Shown: positions 9,414 to 18,323 of the stretch, one piece after another
Layout: every line of letters begins with the position of its first letter
How positions within the stretch are numbered: the stretch's first letter is position 1
Assembly (NCBI GenBank): GCA_937864815.1
Contig: CALMJY010000277.1
Span: 1-42,125 of the forward strand
Length of the DNA: 42,125 bases
Reading direction: 5' to 3'
Origin: an uncultured Bacteroidota bacterium
Lineage (GTDB): Bacteria; Bacteroidota; Bacteroidia; Bacteroidales; VadinHA17
The notes under the pieces: generated by a model
Seen by the model: the letters and a program-made list of their open reading frames with translations, nothing else
Databases searched by the model: none
What the model was told of the DNA's origin: nothing
Position numbers and translations under genes: made by a program

Positions 9414-10400
9414 TTAATACTTATTATAAATATCGATCAGTTTCTTTTTGTTCGCTATTATTGCTAAGAGAAAAACAGGGAAAACAAAAAATATTATTAC
9501 CAAATTTCTTCTGCTAAATACAACAATCTGTTTCTCAGTTTCTGGTAATGAAAAGTCGTTAAGGATAGTTACTATATCAGAGTACAGATACCTTTGTGCT
9601 TCTAGATCCTGCCTTCTGGCGTATAGATTATATATGTCATTATAAACAAGCTGGGTGCTTTGTTGCTGCAGAAAAATCATCTGCGTGGCTTTCTGTGATT
9701 GGGCATTTTTTGGATCTTCAAAGTATTTAATTTTTTGCAGACTGTCAAGTTCTGATATATCAATATTCAATCGTTCAAGTAGTTCCTTATTTTGTCTAAG
9801 CCTGACCCGGTTTTTCTGCTGTAATAATGAGTCCCTATTTATGAAAGAAAGTATTCCATCCCTTACTTCATTTTGATTGATACTTGATTTTGTAATTAAC
9901 CTCACCGCCATTCTGTCCTGCATCCTGGTATTTGCAGTGTCTGCTACAGTGTATTTTTTATTATAGTCGATATATAATGGGATTCTTTCTCTCTTGTGGC
10001 TAATAACCCAGAATGCTTCTATATCGTTTATTTCTTTTGTTTGATTCTCTGGTAAATTCAATAGTTGAGATAATTCAGCATATTTACCTTTCTGGCAGTG
10101 TGTATGAAGCCTGTTCAGATATTCTATCATTTCAGCATTTGAATTGACGTTATTCTTAAGAATAAGGGATGATTTGAATACTTCTTGTGTTGATTTATCC
10201 GAAAAGTAAGCAACTATTATTCCAATAATAATACTGACTGTAAGCGGAATCCAACGTCTTATCATAAACACTACCGAAATCAGAACCCCCCTTCCGAGTG
10301 AATTCATCCATTTTCTAATCGTCCTTCCCATTCTGTTAAAAAGATCCAGGAGATCAATCTCATCATTCCTTACTGGCTTGTTTGTAGTTTCTTCAGACAT
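9414..10400 (-). CDS. Wzz-like polysaccharide co-polymerase (chain-length regulator)
   Basis: A 328-residue protein with the layout of polysaccharide co-polymerases: a cytoplasmic N-terminus, a membrane segment at about residues 48-66 (RRWIPLTVSIIIGIIVAYF), a periplasmic helical domain rich in K/E/Q/L with coiled-coil character (about residues 190-270), and a second membrane segment near the C-terminus (LVIIFFVFPVFLLAIIA) followed by a short basic tail. It would set polymer length with the Wzy-type protein. It lacks a C-terminal tyrosine-kinase domain. It is transcribed against the rest of the locus from its own promoter box at 10427-10434. Overall similarity to classical Wzz is in layout more than in motifs. 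Confidence 0.68.
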   Translation of the reverse strand: MSEETTNKPVRNDEIDLLDLFNRMGRTIRKWMNSLGRGVLISVVFMIRRWIPLTVSIIIGIIVAYFSDKSTQEVFKSSLILKNNVNSNAEMIEYLNRLHTHCQKGKYAELSQLLNLPENQTKEINDIEAFWVISHKRERIPLYIDYNKKYTVADTANTRMQDRMAVRLITKSSINQNEVRDGILSFINRDSLLQQKNRVRLRQNKELLERLNIDISELDSLQKIKYFEDPKNAQSQKATQMIFLQQQSTQLVYNDIYNLYARRQDLEAQRYLYSDIVTILNDFSLPETEKQIVVFSRRNLVIIFFVFPVFLLAIIANKKKLIDIYNKY

Positions 10401-10426
10401 ATCACTTAATAATTGACTTGTTTATA

Positions 10427-10434
10427 CAAATATA
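10427..10434 (-). promoter_or_regulatory. -7 promoter box (TATATTTG) for the Wzz-like gene
   Basis: On the minus strand TATATTTG matches TAnnTTTG and lies 26 bases before the ATG at 10400, predicting a leader of about 22 bases. No convincing -33 TTTG was seen at the ideal spacing. Confidence 0.5.
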
Positions 10435-10481
10435 CTCAAAATTGAATCTGAAAAATTCTTCTGAATTCTATATTCCAATTT

Positions 10482-10549
10482 GTTCTTATCTTTTGCCTTT
10501 TTCCTTTCTCCTTTTGTCTTTTGTCTTTTGTCTTGTGCCTTGTGTCTTA
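10482..10549. repeat. Low-complexity tandem tract (TTTTGTC-like units)
   Basis: A pyrimidine-rich tract on the plus strand made of degenerate 6-8 base units around TTTTGTC, three of them nearly identical in a row (CTTTTGTCTTTTGTCTTTTG). It separates the nucleoside phosphorylase stop from the Wzz-like promoter. Similar short tandem tracts are seen between genes in other Bacteroidota; function is unknown and slippage-prone length variation is possible. Confidence 0.6.
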
Positions 10550-10550
10550 A

Positions 10551-11414
10551 TTATATGGTTTTCAACACCTTCACTGCCAACTCCCTCATCATCGACTTAT
10601 AATCCTCCAAAAACTCTCCGGTAACCCTGTTGCCAATCGCCAGGCATATTGTCAGCGCTTTGTGACCTAAAAGTGCCGACAATCCGTAAATAGCCGAACT
10701 TTCCATCTCATAATTACAGATTTTCCTTCCCCTGAACTCAAATTCAGCTAACTTGTCATTGATCTCATGATCAAATGTTTCCAGACGAAGTTTCCTTCCC
10801 TGCGGAGCATAAAACCCAGGTGCTGAAATAGTAATTCCTTTCAGGAAACCTTCATTGCTGAATATTTGTACCAACTCTTTATTGGCATTCACTGCATACG
10901 GATAGGAGAGGGTATCCGGCCATTCAAGGTGCATAGTCAGTACATCTGAAAGTGCTGTATCCAGAATCCAGTCGTACCCTTCGTAAAAGTGCAACAATCC
11001 GTCAAATCCTACTGCTGTCTCGGTAAGCACACAAGAACCCGTTGGGACATCCGCTCTTAATCCGCCTGAAGTGCCCAATCTTATTAATGTTAATGAGGTA
11101 ATATCCTCTTTAGCCAAACCTGTCTTCAAATCAATATTTACAAGGGCATCAAGCTCATTGATAAGAATATCAATATTATCTGTGCCAATGCCGGAAGAAA
11201 TAACCGTTATTTCCTGATTATCAAAAGTTCCTGTAATTGTTCTGAACTCCCGGTTCTCCTTCCTTATCCGGATATCTGAAAAAAGTGTTCCTATCATATC
11301 AACACGACCGGGATCTCCCACAATTATTATTTTATGCGATATGTCCTCCGGAAGTAGGTTAAGATGGAAAATACTTCCGTCACTATTTAGTATCAGCTCT
11401 GTCTTCTTTTGCAT
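10551..11414 (-). CDS. Nucleoside phosphorylase (uridine phosphorylase-like)
   Basis: A cytosolic enzyme of the PNP/UDP phosphorylase superfamily that would split a nucleoside with phosphate to a free base and (deoxy)ribose-1-phosphate for salvage. Visible motifs are IIIVGDPGRVDMIG (phosphate-binding), GIGTDNIDILINEL, LIRLGTSGGLRADVPTGSC, and the late NYEMESSAIYGLSALLGHKA, where the E-M-E segment binds the ribose. I chose the ATG at 11414 (MQKKTELILNSDGS), matching the usual N-terminus ending in ILNPDGSIYHL; the open frame runs 15 codons further to 11459. Purine or pyrimidine specificity is not certain, though the pattern is closer to uridine phosphorylase. Confidence 0.85.
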   Translation of the reverse strand: MQKKTELILNSDGSIFHLNLLPEDISHKIIIVGDPGRVDMIGTLFSDIRIRKENREFRTITGTFDNQEITVISSGIGTDNIDILINELDALVNIDLKTGLAKEDITSLTLIRLGTSGGLRADVPTGSCVLTETAVGFDGLLHFYEGYDWILDTALSDVLTMHLEWPDTLSYPYAVNANKELVQIFSNEGFLKGITISAPGFYAPQGRKLRLETFDHEINDKLAEFEFRGRKICNYEMESSAIYGLSALLGHKALTICLAIGNRVTGEFLEDYKSMMRELAVKVLKTI

Positions 11415-11505
11415 CGAAAAAATAAAGTCCGAAATTACATCAAAGAGTTGATTTGGCAAAATATTAAATGTAATCGGTAATCAGTTATAGGTATTCGGTT
11501 TTGTG

Positions 11506-11536
11506 CATCCCCCTCTCACATCGGGAGAGGGGGATG
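11506..11536. terminator. Perfect 12-bp GC-rich hairpin
   Basis: CATCCCCCTCTC (11506-11517) pairs perfectly with GAGAGGGGGATG (11525-11536) around a 7-base loop. It lies between the tolC-like stop (11549) and the nucleoside phosphorylase start (11414), so it may terminate the efflux operon. There is no clear U-tract, and CCCCCTCTC hairpins of this kind also occur as dispersed intergenic repeats. Confidence 0.5.
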
Positions 11537-11548
11537 GAGGGGGTGAGG

Positions 11549-12871
11549 TCACCTATAATACTCCATGATCGTACCGGAGATAAGCTTCAGCGAAATCTCC
11601 GCCAGCTTCGTCTGATATTGTATCGCCAGCAGCCTCTCCTTTGCATCCAGAAGACTTTTCTGAACTTCCCTCAGATCTAATCCTGATAAACTTCCTAGCT
11701 TATATCTCTCAAGTGCTATATCGAGGTTTTCAGTAGCGGTAGCCAGATTTTGTTCCTCGAGTTTAATCAGACGAAGATTATTATTGTACACATTGTAAAT
11801 AGTGAGAAGATCAGCCTTGATACCCTGTTCAATTTCAAGATATTTAAGTTCCTTGTTCTGAATCTCAATATTGGAATTTGCTATGCTCCTCCTTTGATTG
11901 AATCCGTCGAAAACATTTACACCAAATGTGAGACCATAGGTTAATCCATTAATTGTCTGATTTTTATAGCTGCCAGTCTCATAGGTGCTTAGTGCATAAG
12001 TGTAGCCTGAAGACATAGTAAGGTAAGGATATGATCTTGAGGTAATAATCTTATAATCATATTCAGAAACGGTTTTATTCTTCGTGGCAATCATAAGACT
12101 GGTATTGCCTGCCAGTGTAGCATCAAGCAGCTTCTCATATAAAAGATATTCATCAACCTGAATAATACTGTCAGCAGATTCAAATTTAGAGGATAGCTCT
12201 TCCAGTGCCATCAATTCATTAAGCTTCACTTGTGCTGCCCTTACTACCTCCCCCTGACGCGAGAGCCTTGAACTGTCAGCATTCAGGTAAACCTGCGACT
12301 GCAGTACCTGAAGCTTTGAGCTCGATCCGAGAACATACCTGTCTTTATCAATCCTGAGTCTCTCCCTGGAAAGGGTTAATGCATAGTCAAGATTGTTAAG
12401 TGTTTGAACTTGTTGTATGTAATTGTAATACCCTGCAATTATCTCTGCAACCAGGTTTTCAACAGAAAGCTGGGTATTTAACTCTCCCAACTGCTTCAGT
12501 TCATTAAGTTTTTTGTAAGTAGTCCTTACTGAGAATCCGTCAAAAATTGTCCAGCCAAGTGATGCATTTGCTGTTGCAGCAGTATTATGGACTCCTGATG
12601 TGGAATTTGAGGAGCCATCTGTCAGATTCTGTGTCGTATTGTTTACAGTACCACCATATCGGCCAGTAAGATCCAGTTTTGGCAAATAACCTGCATTCCC
12701 GGCTGTAAAATTATTCTTTGATATCGATTCATTATTCCTGGCAATCAGAATCGAAAAATTGTTCTCCAGACCTTTGCTGATGCAATCCTTCAATTGCATA
12801 ACATTCTGACTATTGGAGATCAATGAACCTGATAATATTGAAATGCTAAGCAGCAGTAACCTCATTCTCAT
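11549..12871 (-). CDS. TolC-family outer-membrane efflux protein
   Basis: A 440-residue outer-membrane channel protein that completes the tripartite efflux system. The N-terminus is a signal peptide (LLLLSISILSGSLISNSQ). The body has the duplicated TolC layout, with long helical heptad-rich segments (for example LNNLDYALTLSRERLRIDKD and the second-copy NLATATENLDIALERYKLGS followed by LSGLDLREVQKSLLDAKERL) and strand-forming segments between them. It overlaps the 3' end of the pump gene by 26 bases, so the three genes form one operon read on the minus strand. A second ATG two codons in (12865) is an equally good start. Confidence 0.9.
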   Translation of the reverse strand: MRMRLLLLSISILSGSLISNSQNVMQLKDCISKGLENNFSILIARNNESISKNNFTAGNAGYLPKLDLTGRYGGTVNNTTQNLTDGSSNSTSGVHNTAATANASLGWTIFDGFSVRTTYKKLNELKQLGELNTQLSVENLVAEIIAGYYNYIQQVQTLNNLDYALTLSRERLRIDKDRYVLGSSSKLQVLQSQVYLNADSSRLSRQGEVVRAAQVKLNELMALEELSSKFESADSIIQVDEYLLYEKLLDATLAGNTSLMIATKNKTVSEYDYKIITSRSYPYLTMSSGYTYALSTYETGSYKNQTINGLTYGLTFGVNVFDGFNQRRSIANSNIEIQNKELKYLEIEQGIKADLLTIYNVYNNNLRLIKLEEQNLATATENLDIALERYKLGSLSGLDLREVQKSLLDAKERLLAIQYQTKLAEISLKLISGTIMEYYR

Positions 12872-15800
12872 TTTTAACTATTTTTGTTTCACTGGAGATA
12901 TAGGTATAAATCGCAGGTACTACATACAAGGTCAGGAATGTAGAAAATACCATTCCCCCGATAACAGCAATACCCATTGCAATCCTGCTCTGTGCACCCT
13001 CTCCAAGTCCCAGTGCCAGAGGAGAGATTCCAAGAATAGTTGCAAGACTTGTCATAAGTATTGGCCTTAGTCGTGCTGTGGCTGCATACTTTATTGCATC
13101 AAGCTTAACCATGCCTGCATTTTTCCTTTGATTGGCAAATTCAACTATCAGAATTCCGTTCTTTGAAACAAGACCGATTAGCATTATTAATCCGATCTGA
13201 CTGAAAATGTTCATCGTGATATCGAAATACCACATAAAAAGCATAGCGCCTGTTAATGCAAGCGGGACAGTCATCATAACAATAAGCGGATCCTTGAAAC
13301 TTTCAAATTGTGCCGCAAGTACCAGGAATATCAGGATGATCGCTAAGGCAAATGCAAACATAAGACTGGAAGAACTTTCCCGGAAGTCCTTGGAATCACC
13401 GGCAAGTGCAGTTCTGAACGAATCATCGAGCACTTCTTTTGCTATACGGTCCATCTCCTCCAGACCTTCACTCATTGTCTTCCCCTTTTCCAGTCCTGCA
13501 GAGATCGTTGCTGCCACAAATCGGTTATACCTGAACAATTGAGGTGGAGCAGTTTCTTCAGATAACGACACAAGGTTGTCAAACTGGATCATCTCACCTG
13601 AATTATTCCTAACATACAATGATGTAAGATCAAGTGGTTTGTTCCTGTCTTCCCGTGCCAGTTCTCCAAGGATCTGATACTGTTTCCCGTTCATAAAGAA
13701 GTAGCCAAAACGCTGACCGCTGAGTGCGAGCTGAAGTGTCTGTCCTATATTTTGGGTAGAAACTCCCAGAGTTGTCGCTTTTTCCCTGTTTATGTGGATC
13801 CTGAGTTCAGGTTTGGTAAATTTCAGGTTGACATCAGCCATAGTCAGAATATCACTTTCCATTACCCTGGCCATAAATGAAGGCAGCACATCTCTTAGTT
13901 TTTCTATTGAGGTTGCCTGAAGAACATATTGTACAGGCATGCCAGCACGCCTGCTTCCAAATGTTGACTGCTGATTAACAAATGACCTGGCTTTTGTCTT
14001 TTTTCGTACGGCCATTGCAAGATTGTCAGCAATTTCCTGTTGTGATCTTTCCCTTGCGTGAGGTTTTGAGAGTACAATTCTGATCATACCAAAACTTCCC
14101 CCTCTGATCATCTCTGTATAACTCACCAGTTCAGGAACTTTTTCCTCTACAAGTTTTGTTATATCATCAGCATAATCAAGCATAAATTCATATGTTGCAC
14201 CTTCATTAGCAGAAGTATTTATGGTTATCTGAGACCTGTCCTCAAGTGGAGCCATCTCAGCTGGAATCTTCATCCACAGAAGAAACACCAATCCCATCGC
14301 TGCAATCAGGATAATTATAGAATACTGGCGGTGCCTTAAAAATGATTCAAGTGACTTTCTGTACCCGTTGTTAAGATTATCAAAGAATTTTTCGGTAACT
14401 CTGTAAAACCAGGTATGGCTCTTTTCATGCCTGAGTAGCTTTGTTGACACCATCGGCGTAAGCGACAAAGCCAGAAAGGCAGATATTGCTACCGCTCCTG
14501 CCATGACAATACTGAATTCCCTGAACAGTCGTCCTGTAATACCCTGAAGAAAAACAATGGGAAAGAATACAGAAATAAGTGTAATTGTTGTTGCAATAAT
14601 AGCAAAATATATCTCTTTTGAACCCCTTAATCCAGCTTCATAAGGATTCATTCCTGATTCCACCTTAACATAGATATTCTCCATTACAACAATTGCATCA
14701 TCTACAACAATTCCGATAGCCAGAACAATAGCGAGCAATGTGAGTACATTTATGGAATATCCGGCAAGATACATAATGAAAAAGGCACCAATCAGGGAGA
14801 CTGGAATAACAAGTATCGGAATTATTGTGGCCCTCCAGCTTCGAAGGAAGAAATAGATTATTACAACAACCAGGATGAATGCTATATAAATTGTATCCTT
14901 AACCTCCTTAATTGAAGACCTGATGTATTCTGTATTATCATAATTGACATTTATTACAACATCCTCTGGCAGATCCTTTTTTATGTATTCCAGCCTCCTG
15001 TAAACCTCATCAACAATATCAATATGATTTGAACCTGGTTGCGGGATCATTGCTACCATAACCATCGGAACACCTTCGCGTTTAAGAATACCTCTGATGT
15101 CTTCCGGCCCCAGTTCAGCCCTGCCTATATCCTTAAATCTCACAATAAGATCTCCTGATTGTTTGATAATAAGGTCGTTGAACTCTTTTGGGGTTGTCAT
15201 CAATCCCATGGTTCTTATTGTAAGCTGCGTGGTATTACCCTCAATAGATCCTGATGGCAATTCAACATTCTCCCTCGATATTGCATTCCGGACATCCATT
15301 GGAGTAAGTCCATACCCTGCAAGTTTGGCAGGATCAATCCAAAGCCTCATGGCATAGCGTTTTTGTCCAAAGATATTGACTGCGCTTACTCCCGAGATAG
15401 TCTGAAGTTGTTCTTTAAGTGTGAGCTCAGCTATTTCTGAAAGCTGCAGGAGTGATCTTTTCCCGCTTTCAACTGTCAGAAAAAGAATTGGATTGGCGTC
15501 AGCATCTGCTTTGGCTACAGTAGGTGGATCACAGTCTCTAGGCAATAGCCTCATCGCCTGGGATACCTTGTCTCTGACATCATTGGCAGCAGTTTCAAGG
15601 TCTACTGAAAGTTCAAATTCAACGGTGATGTTACTTCCTCCCTGCCGGCTCACACTTGTAAGAGTACGAACACCAGGTATTCCATTAATATTCTGCTCAA
15701 GCGGTTCTGTTATCTGGGTTTCAATTACATCCGAATTTGCACCGGGATAGGATGTACTTACAGTTATAATTGCAGGATCTACACTTGGGAATTCACGTAC

Positions 15801-15899
15801 ACCAAGAAATGTCATCCCAACAATACCAAAGAGAAGTATTATGATAGCAAATACAGTGGCCAGAACCGGCCTGTTTATACTGGTAGATGATAAACTCAT
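12846..15899 (-). CDS. RND-family multidrug efflux permease (HAE1/AcrB type)
   Basis: A 1017-residue inner-membrane proton-driven exporter. The N-terminus SLSSTSINRPVLATVFAIII and LFGIVGMTFLGVREFPSVDP, the pore-domain opening TVSTSYPGANSDVIETQIT, and the TM4 proton-relay motif AIGIVVDDAIVVMENIYV are standard for the HAE1 group. Two sets of six membrane segments flank two large periplasmic domains; the second half ends with GIAVIGGMVFSTFLTLYVVP. Length is slightly shorter than AcrB. It overlaps the adaptor gene by 4 bases upstream and the TolC gene by 26 bases downstream. No regulator gene lies next to it, and substrates are unknown. Confidence 0.95.
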   Translation of the reverse strand: MSLSSTSINRPVLATVFAIIILLFGIVGMTFLGVREFPSVDPAIITVSTSYPGANSDVIETQITEPLEQNINGIPGVRTLTSVSRQGGSNITVEFELSVDLETAANDVRDKVSQAMRLLPRDCDPPTVAKADADANPILFLTVESGKRSLLQLSEIAELTLKEQLQTISGVSAVNIFGQKRYAMRLWIDPAKLAGYGLTPMDVRNAISRENVELPSGSIEGNTTQLTIRTMGLMTTPKEFNDLIIKQSGDLIVRFKDIGRAELGPEDIRGILKREGVPMVMVAMIPQPGSNHIDIVDEVYRRLEYIKKDLPEDVVINVNYDNTEYIRSSIKEVKDTIYIAFILVVVIIYFFLRSWRATIIPILVIPVSLIGAFFIMYLAGYSINVLTLLAIVLAIGIVVDDAIVVMENIYVKVESGMNPYEAGLRGSKEIYFAIIATTITLISVFFPIVFLQGITGRLFREFSIVMAGAVAISAFLALSLTPMVSTKLLRHEKSHTWFYRVTEKFFDNLNNGYRKSLESFLRHRQYSIIILIAAMGLVFLLWMKIPAEMAPLEDRSQITINTSANEGATYEFMLDYADDITKLVEEKVPELVSYTEMIRGGSFGMIRIVLSKPHARERSQQEIADNLAMAVRKKTKARSFVNQQSTFGSRRAGMPVQYVLQATSIEKLRDVLPSFMARVMESDILTMADVNLKFTKPELRIHINREKATTLGVSTQNIGQTLQLALSGQRFGYFFMNGKQYQILGELAREDRNKPLDLTSLYVRNNSGEMIQFDNLVSLSEETAPPQLFRYNRFVAATISAGLEKGKTMSEGLEEMDRIAKEVLDDSFRTALAGDSKDFRESSSSLMFAFALAIILIFLVLAAQFESFKDPLIVMMTVPLALTGAMLFMWYFDITMNIFSQIGLIMLIGLVSKNGILIVEFANQRKNAGMVKLDAIKYAATARLRPILMTSLATILGISPLALGLGEGAQSRIAMGIAVIGGMVFSTFLTLYVVPAIYTYISSETKIVKNENEVTAA

Positions 15900-17029
15900 T
15901 TGGTATTATTTTGTTTGCTGATTACCAGAGTATCAAGAACTACAGGCAGATTATGTCTCATCTGAAGTATGCCTGTAGTTAAAAGAGTATCGCCAAAATT
16001 CAGACCTTTTACAATCTGAATTAAAGATTCAGTCCGCAATCCTGTTCCTACTTTTACATTTGCAGCTTTTCCGCTCCTGTAAACATAAACAGTCTCTCCT
16101 TCCATCTCTGGAATCAGAGCTTCAGTTGGGATAGCAATTGTATTATCAATCTGTGACAATAGAAGTGCCACCTCAGCAAAACGCCCAGGTTTTAATTCTT
16201 CACTGATATTGGGATATATAGCTCTGGTTACAATAGTTCTTGTATTCAAATCTATTTTTGGATCAACAGCATAAACACTGGCCTTAAATTCTGTATTTGT
16301 TCCGACAATTTTAAAAGTAACCGGGAATCCAATATTAACCTCATCAGCATACTTTTCAGGAATTGAAAATTCAAGCTTTAAAGGACTCATTTTTACAAGT
16401 CTGGCAATCTTTGTGGATGTTGTGACAAAACTTCCCTCACTAAGGTATCTTAATCCGATTATACCGTCAAAAGGTGCACGGAGTTCAGTCTCGGAGATCC
16501 GGGCCTTAATAAGATTAATATCTGCCTGAATAGTCTGAAGTTGAGTAACTATCTGATCATAACTCTCTTTGCTGATTGCGTCTCTGTCGAGCAGGCTTCT
16601 TTGTCTGAACTCCTGTTCTTGAACCAGTTTCTTTTGAGCTACAAGTTTCTCAAGCTGTGCCTGAAGAGGTTTATCATTTATTTTAGCAAGAAGGTAACCC
16701 TTTTTTACCCTGGTACCTTCTGTAAAATTGATTTTAACAATTTTGCCTGATGTCTCAAAAGACAATTCAACTTCTTCATCCGGTCGTAAAGTTGCTATGC
16801 TGTTAATTATTTCACTCATCTGCGTTGGCTGAATAAGGAAGCCGCTCACATTAAGCAGCTGGCGACTCTGCATCATACCACCTCCCTGACCAGCGGGAGC
16901 TCCTTTACCTGCAGCTGGCGGTGATGTTTTTTTTGAGACAAGCAGAGGCATTACTTTCGGATAAGCAATAATGACAGCTATTACAAGGATTAGCAGGATT
17001 GTTATTATTATTCTCAAACGTTTATTCAT
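15896..17029 (-). CDS. RND efflux periplasmic adaptor (membrane fusion protein)
   Basis: A 377-residue HlyD/AcrA-type adaptor anchored by an N-terminal membrane segment (residues 5-27, LRIIITILLILVIAVIIAYP). The lipoyl/barrel-sandwich halves are visible as GKIVKINFTEGTRVKKGYLL and ETELRAPFDGIIGLRYLSEG, with a short coiled-coil hairpin between them (KLVAQKKLVQEQEFRQRSLL). The C-terminal beta-barrel and membrane-proximal domains follow, including LKPGRFAEVALLL. A Gly/Gln-rich linker (GKGAPAGQGGG) follows the anchor. It is the first gene of the adaptor-pump-TolC operon, with a promoter box at 17115-17122 giving an 80-base leader. Confidence 0.93.
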   Translation of the reverse strand: MNKRLRIIITILLILVIAVIIAYPKVMPLLVSKKTSPPAAGKGAPAGQGGGMMQSRQLLNVSGFLIQPTQMSEIINSIATLRPDEEVELSFETSGKIVKINFTEGTRVKKGYLLAKINDKPLQAQLEKLVAQKKLVQEQEFRQRSLLDRDAISKESYDQIVTQLQTIQADINLIKARISETELRAPFDGIIGLRYLSEGSFVTTSTKIARLVKMSPLKLEFSIPEKYADEVNIGFPVTFKIVGTNTEFKASVYAVDPKIDLNTRTIVTRAIYPNISEELKPGRFAEVALLLSQIDNTIAIPTEALIPEMEGETVYVYRSGKAANVKVGTGLRTESLIQIVKGLNFGDTLLTTGILQMRHNLPVVLDTLVISKQNNTK

Positions 17030-17058
17030 AATTTTTTAAATTGTTATCTGCATGTAAA

Positions 17059-17070
17059 ATAACATGTTAT
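17059..17070. promoter_or_regulatory. 12-bp perfect palindrome in the efflux-operon leader
   Basis: ATAACATGTTAT is a perfect palindrome located between the predicted transcription start (about 17108, minus strand) and the adaptor start codon at 17029. Its position would suit an operator for a dimeric repressor, but no regulator gene is adjacent, and a 12-mer AT-rich palindrome can occur by chance. Confidence 0.3.
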
Positions 17071-17114
17071 AAAGTAAATGGTTCAGTTGATGATTTAATA
17101 TGAATGATGACTGC

Positions 17115-17122
17115 CAAAAGTA
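17115..17122 (-). promoter_or_regulatory. -7 promoter box (TACTTTTG) for the RND efflux operon
   Basis: TACTTTTG on the minus strand matches TAnnTTTG. It lies 86 bases before the adaptor ATG (17029), so the transcript would have a leader of about 80 bases that contains the palindrome at 17059-17070. The -33 element is not clear. Confidence 0.45.
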
Positions 17123-17270
17123 GCCAATTTATGCGGGTTTAAAGTATTAGTGTTCAGAAATTTGTGTTAAAATTTGCTAAAATGGTCTGATCATTCATAT
17201 TTTAAAATTTTACTTCTGCTGTTTCAGTTTATAAAAACATCTTAATTTTATCGCTCAAAAGATAGCTTTT

Positions 17271-17738
17271 ATGATACAACGAATTCAGTCAATTTACTTG
17301 CTTTTGACATCTCTGATATCAATAATATTCCTTAAAGGTGTCTATTTAACTTTTATTGACATATCAGGTATACATTTAAACCTGACAATGAAAGGATTAC
17401 ATAAAATAACAGAAAATGGTGCTTTGGAAAAAATTGGAGTTATATGGTTAATTACTATACCGGGTTTGGTTATCCCGGCATTATCAATTTTTACTATTTT
17501 CATGTTTAAAAGGAGAGACCTTCAATTAATCCTGGTCAGAATTCTGATGCTTGTTGTCTCTGCATTTTTAACTGCATCTGTAATCTATATTATATATATT
17601 AACTCAGGGTTTGATGCAAACCTCGACAGCTGGTATAAGTTACTTGTCCCTGTTTGCCAGTTTGTACTGACCATTCTGGCCTTCAGAGGTATTAAAAGAG
17701 ATGATGACCTGGTAAAATCATATGACAGACTCAGATAG
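17271..17738 (+). CDS. DUF4293 family membrane protein
   Basis: A 155-residue protein with four hydrophobic segments (about residues 8-25, 60-80, 86-108 and 122-140). The opening MIQRIQSIYLLLTSLISIIF is characteristic of the Bacteroidota DUF4293 family, whose function is unknown. It stands alone, read divergently from the efflux operon and convergently to pyrBI. No obvious catalytic motif is present. The 240 bases upstream hold the efflux promoter but no clear -7 box on this strand. Confidence 0.8.
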   Translation: MIQRIQSIYLLLTSLISIIFLKGVYLTFIDISGIHLNLTMKGLHKITENGALEKIGVIWLITIPGLVIPALSIFTIFMFKRRDLQLILVRILMLVVSAFLTASVIYIIYINSGFDANLDSWYKLLVPVCQFVLTILAFRGIKRDDDLVKSYDRLR

Positions 17739-17755
17739 AAAGGCTATAAATGCAT

Positions 17756-17848
17756 TAGAGGCTGTAAAGGCTTTAAAAGGAGGAAAGGCATTATCAGATT
17801 AAAATAGTTCTAAACACAATACAGCCTTTAAAGCCTCTACAGCCTCTA
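17756..17848. repeat. Long imperfect inverted repeat between convergent genes
   Basis: The left arm (17756-17780, containing GAGGCTGTAAAGGC) and right arm (17825-17848, containing GCCTCTACAGCCTC) are complementary over about 24 bases with one mismatch and one single-base indel, around a 44-base loop. Each arm also contains GGCT-type sub-repeats. It sits between the DUF4293 stop and the pyrI stop, where a bidirectional terminator would be expected, but its length suggests a dispersed repeat element. Confidence 0.6.
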
Positions 17849-17852
17849 TCGC

Positions 17853-18311
17853 CTAAATTATGTGAAGGTTCTCCTGATTAGTGATCTTTTCACAATAATG
17901 ACATTTCAGAGCTACATTTTTCTTTGAAACAACTTTGAATTTTGTTGTAACATGTTCATAGTTGGTTATACATTTGGGATTCATGCATTTTGCAATTCCT
18001 ACTATGACATCGGGTACTTCAACAACCTTTTTTTCCACCACCTCATAATCCCTTATGATATTGAGCTTAGCATCAGGAGCTACAAGGGCTATTCTGTTTA
18101 TATCCTCATCCTGGAAATAGAGACCGGAAATCTTAATTATCGCTTTTCTTCCGAGTTTTTTACTTTCCAGATTTGTGCCAAAAGTGATCTGATTATCAAT
18201 ATGGTCAAGTCCAAGTATCTGAATGACCTTAAAGAGATTTTTTGCAGGAACATGATCAATTACAGTTCCGTTTTGTATTGCACTTACGCTCAATTGTTTT
18301 GGTTCTTTCAT
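17853..18311 (-). CDS. pyrI: Aspartate carbamoyltransferase regulatory subunit
   Basis: The 152-residue zinc-containing regulatory chain of aspartate transcarbamoylase, which binds CTP/ATP and tunes pyrimidine synthesis. The N-terminal nucleotide-binding domain contains NGTVIDHVPAKNLFKVIQIL. The four zinc cysteines are at about residues 109 and 114 (KCMNPKCITN) and 137 and 140 (LKCHYCEK). Length is normal. It follows pyrB by 12 bases on the minus strand, the usual pyrBI order, so catalytic and regulatory chains are co-expressed. Confidence 0.96.
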   Translation of the reverse strand: MKEPKQLSVSAIQNGTVIDHVPAKNLFKVIQILGLDHIDNQITFGTNLESKKLGRKAIIKISGLYFQDEDINRIALVAPDAKLNIIRDYEVVEKKVVEVPDVIVGIAKCMNPKCITNYEHVTTKFKVVSKKNVALKCHYCEKITNQENLHII

Positions 18312-18323
18312 GACCTGTAATGA

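Noticed and set aside
13207-15750. Open frames on the plus strand opposite the RND pump gene
   Set aside because: They are antisense shadows with no recognisable domains, inside a well-supported pump gene.
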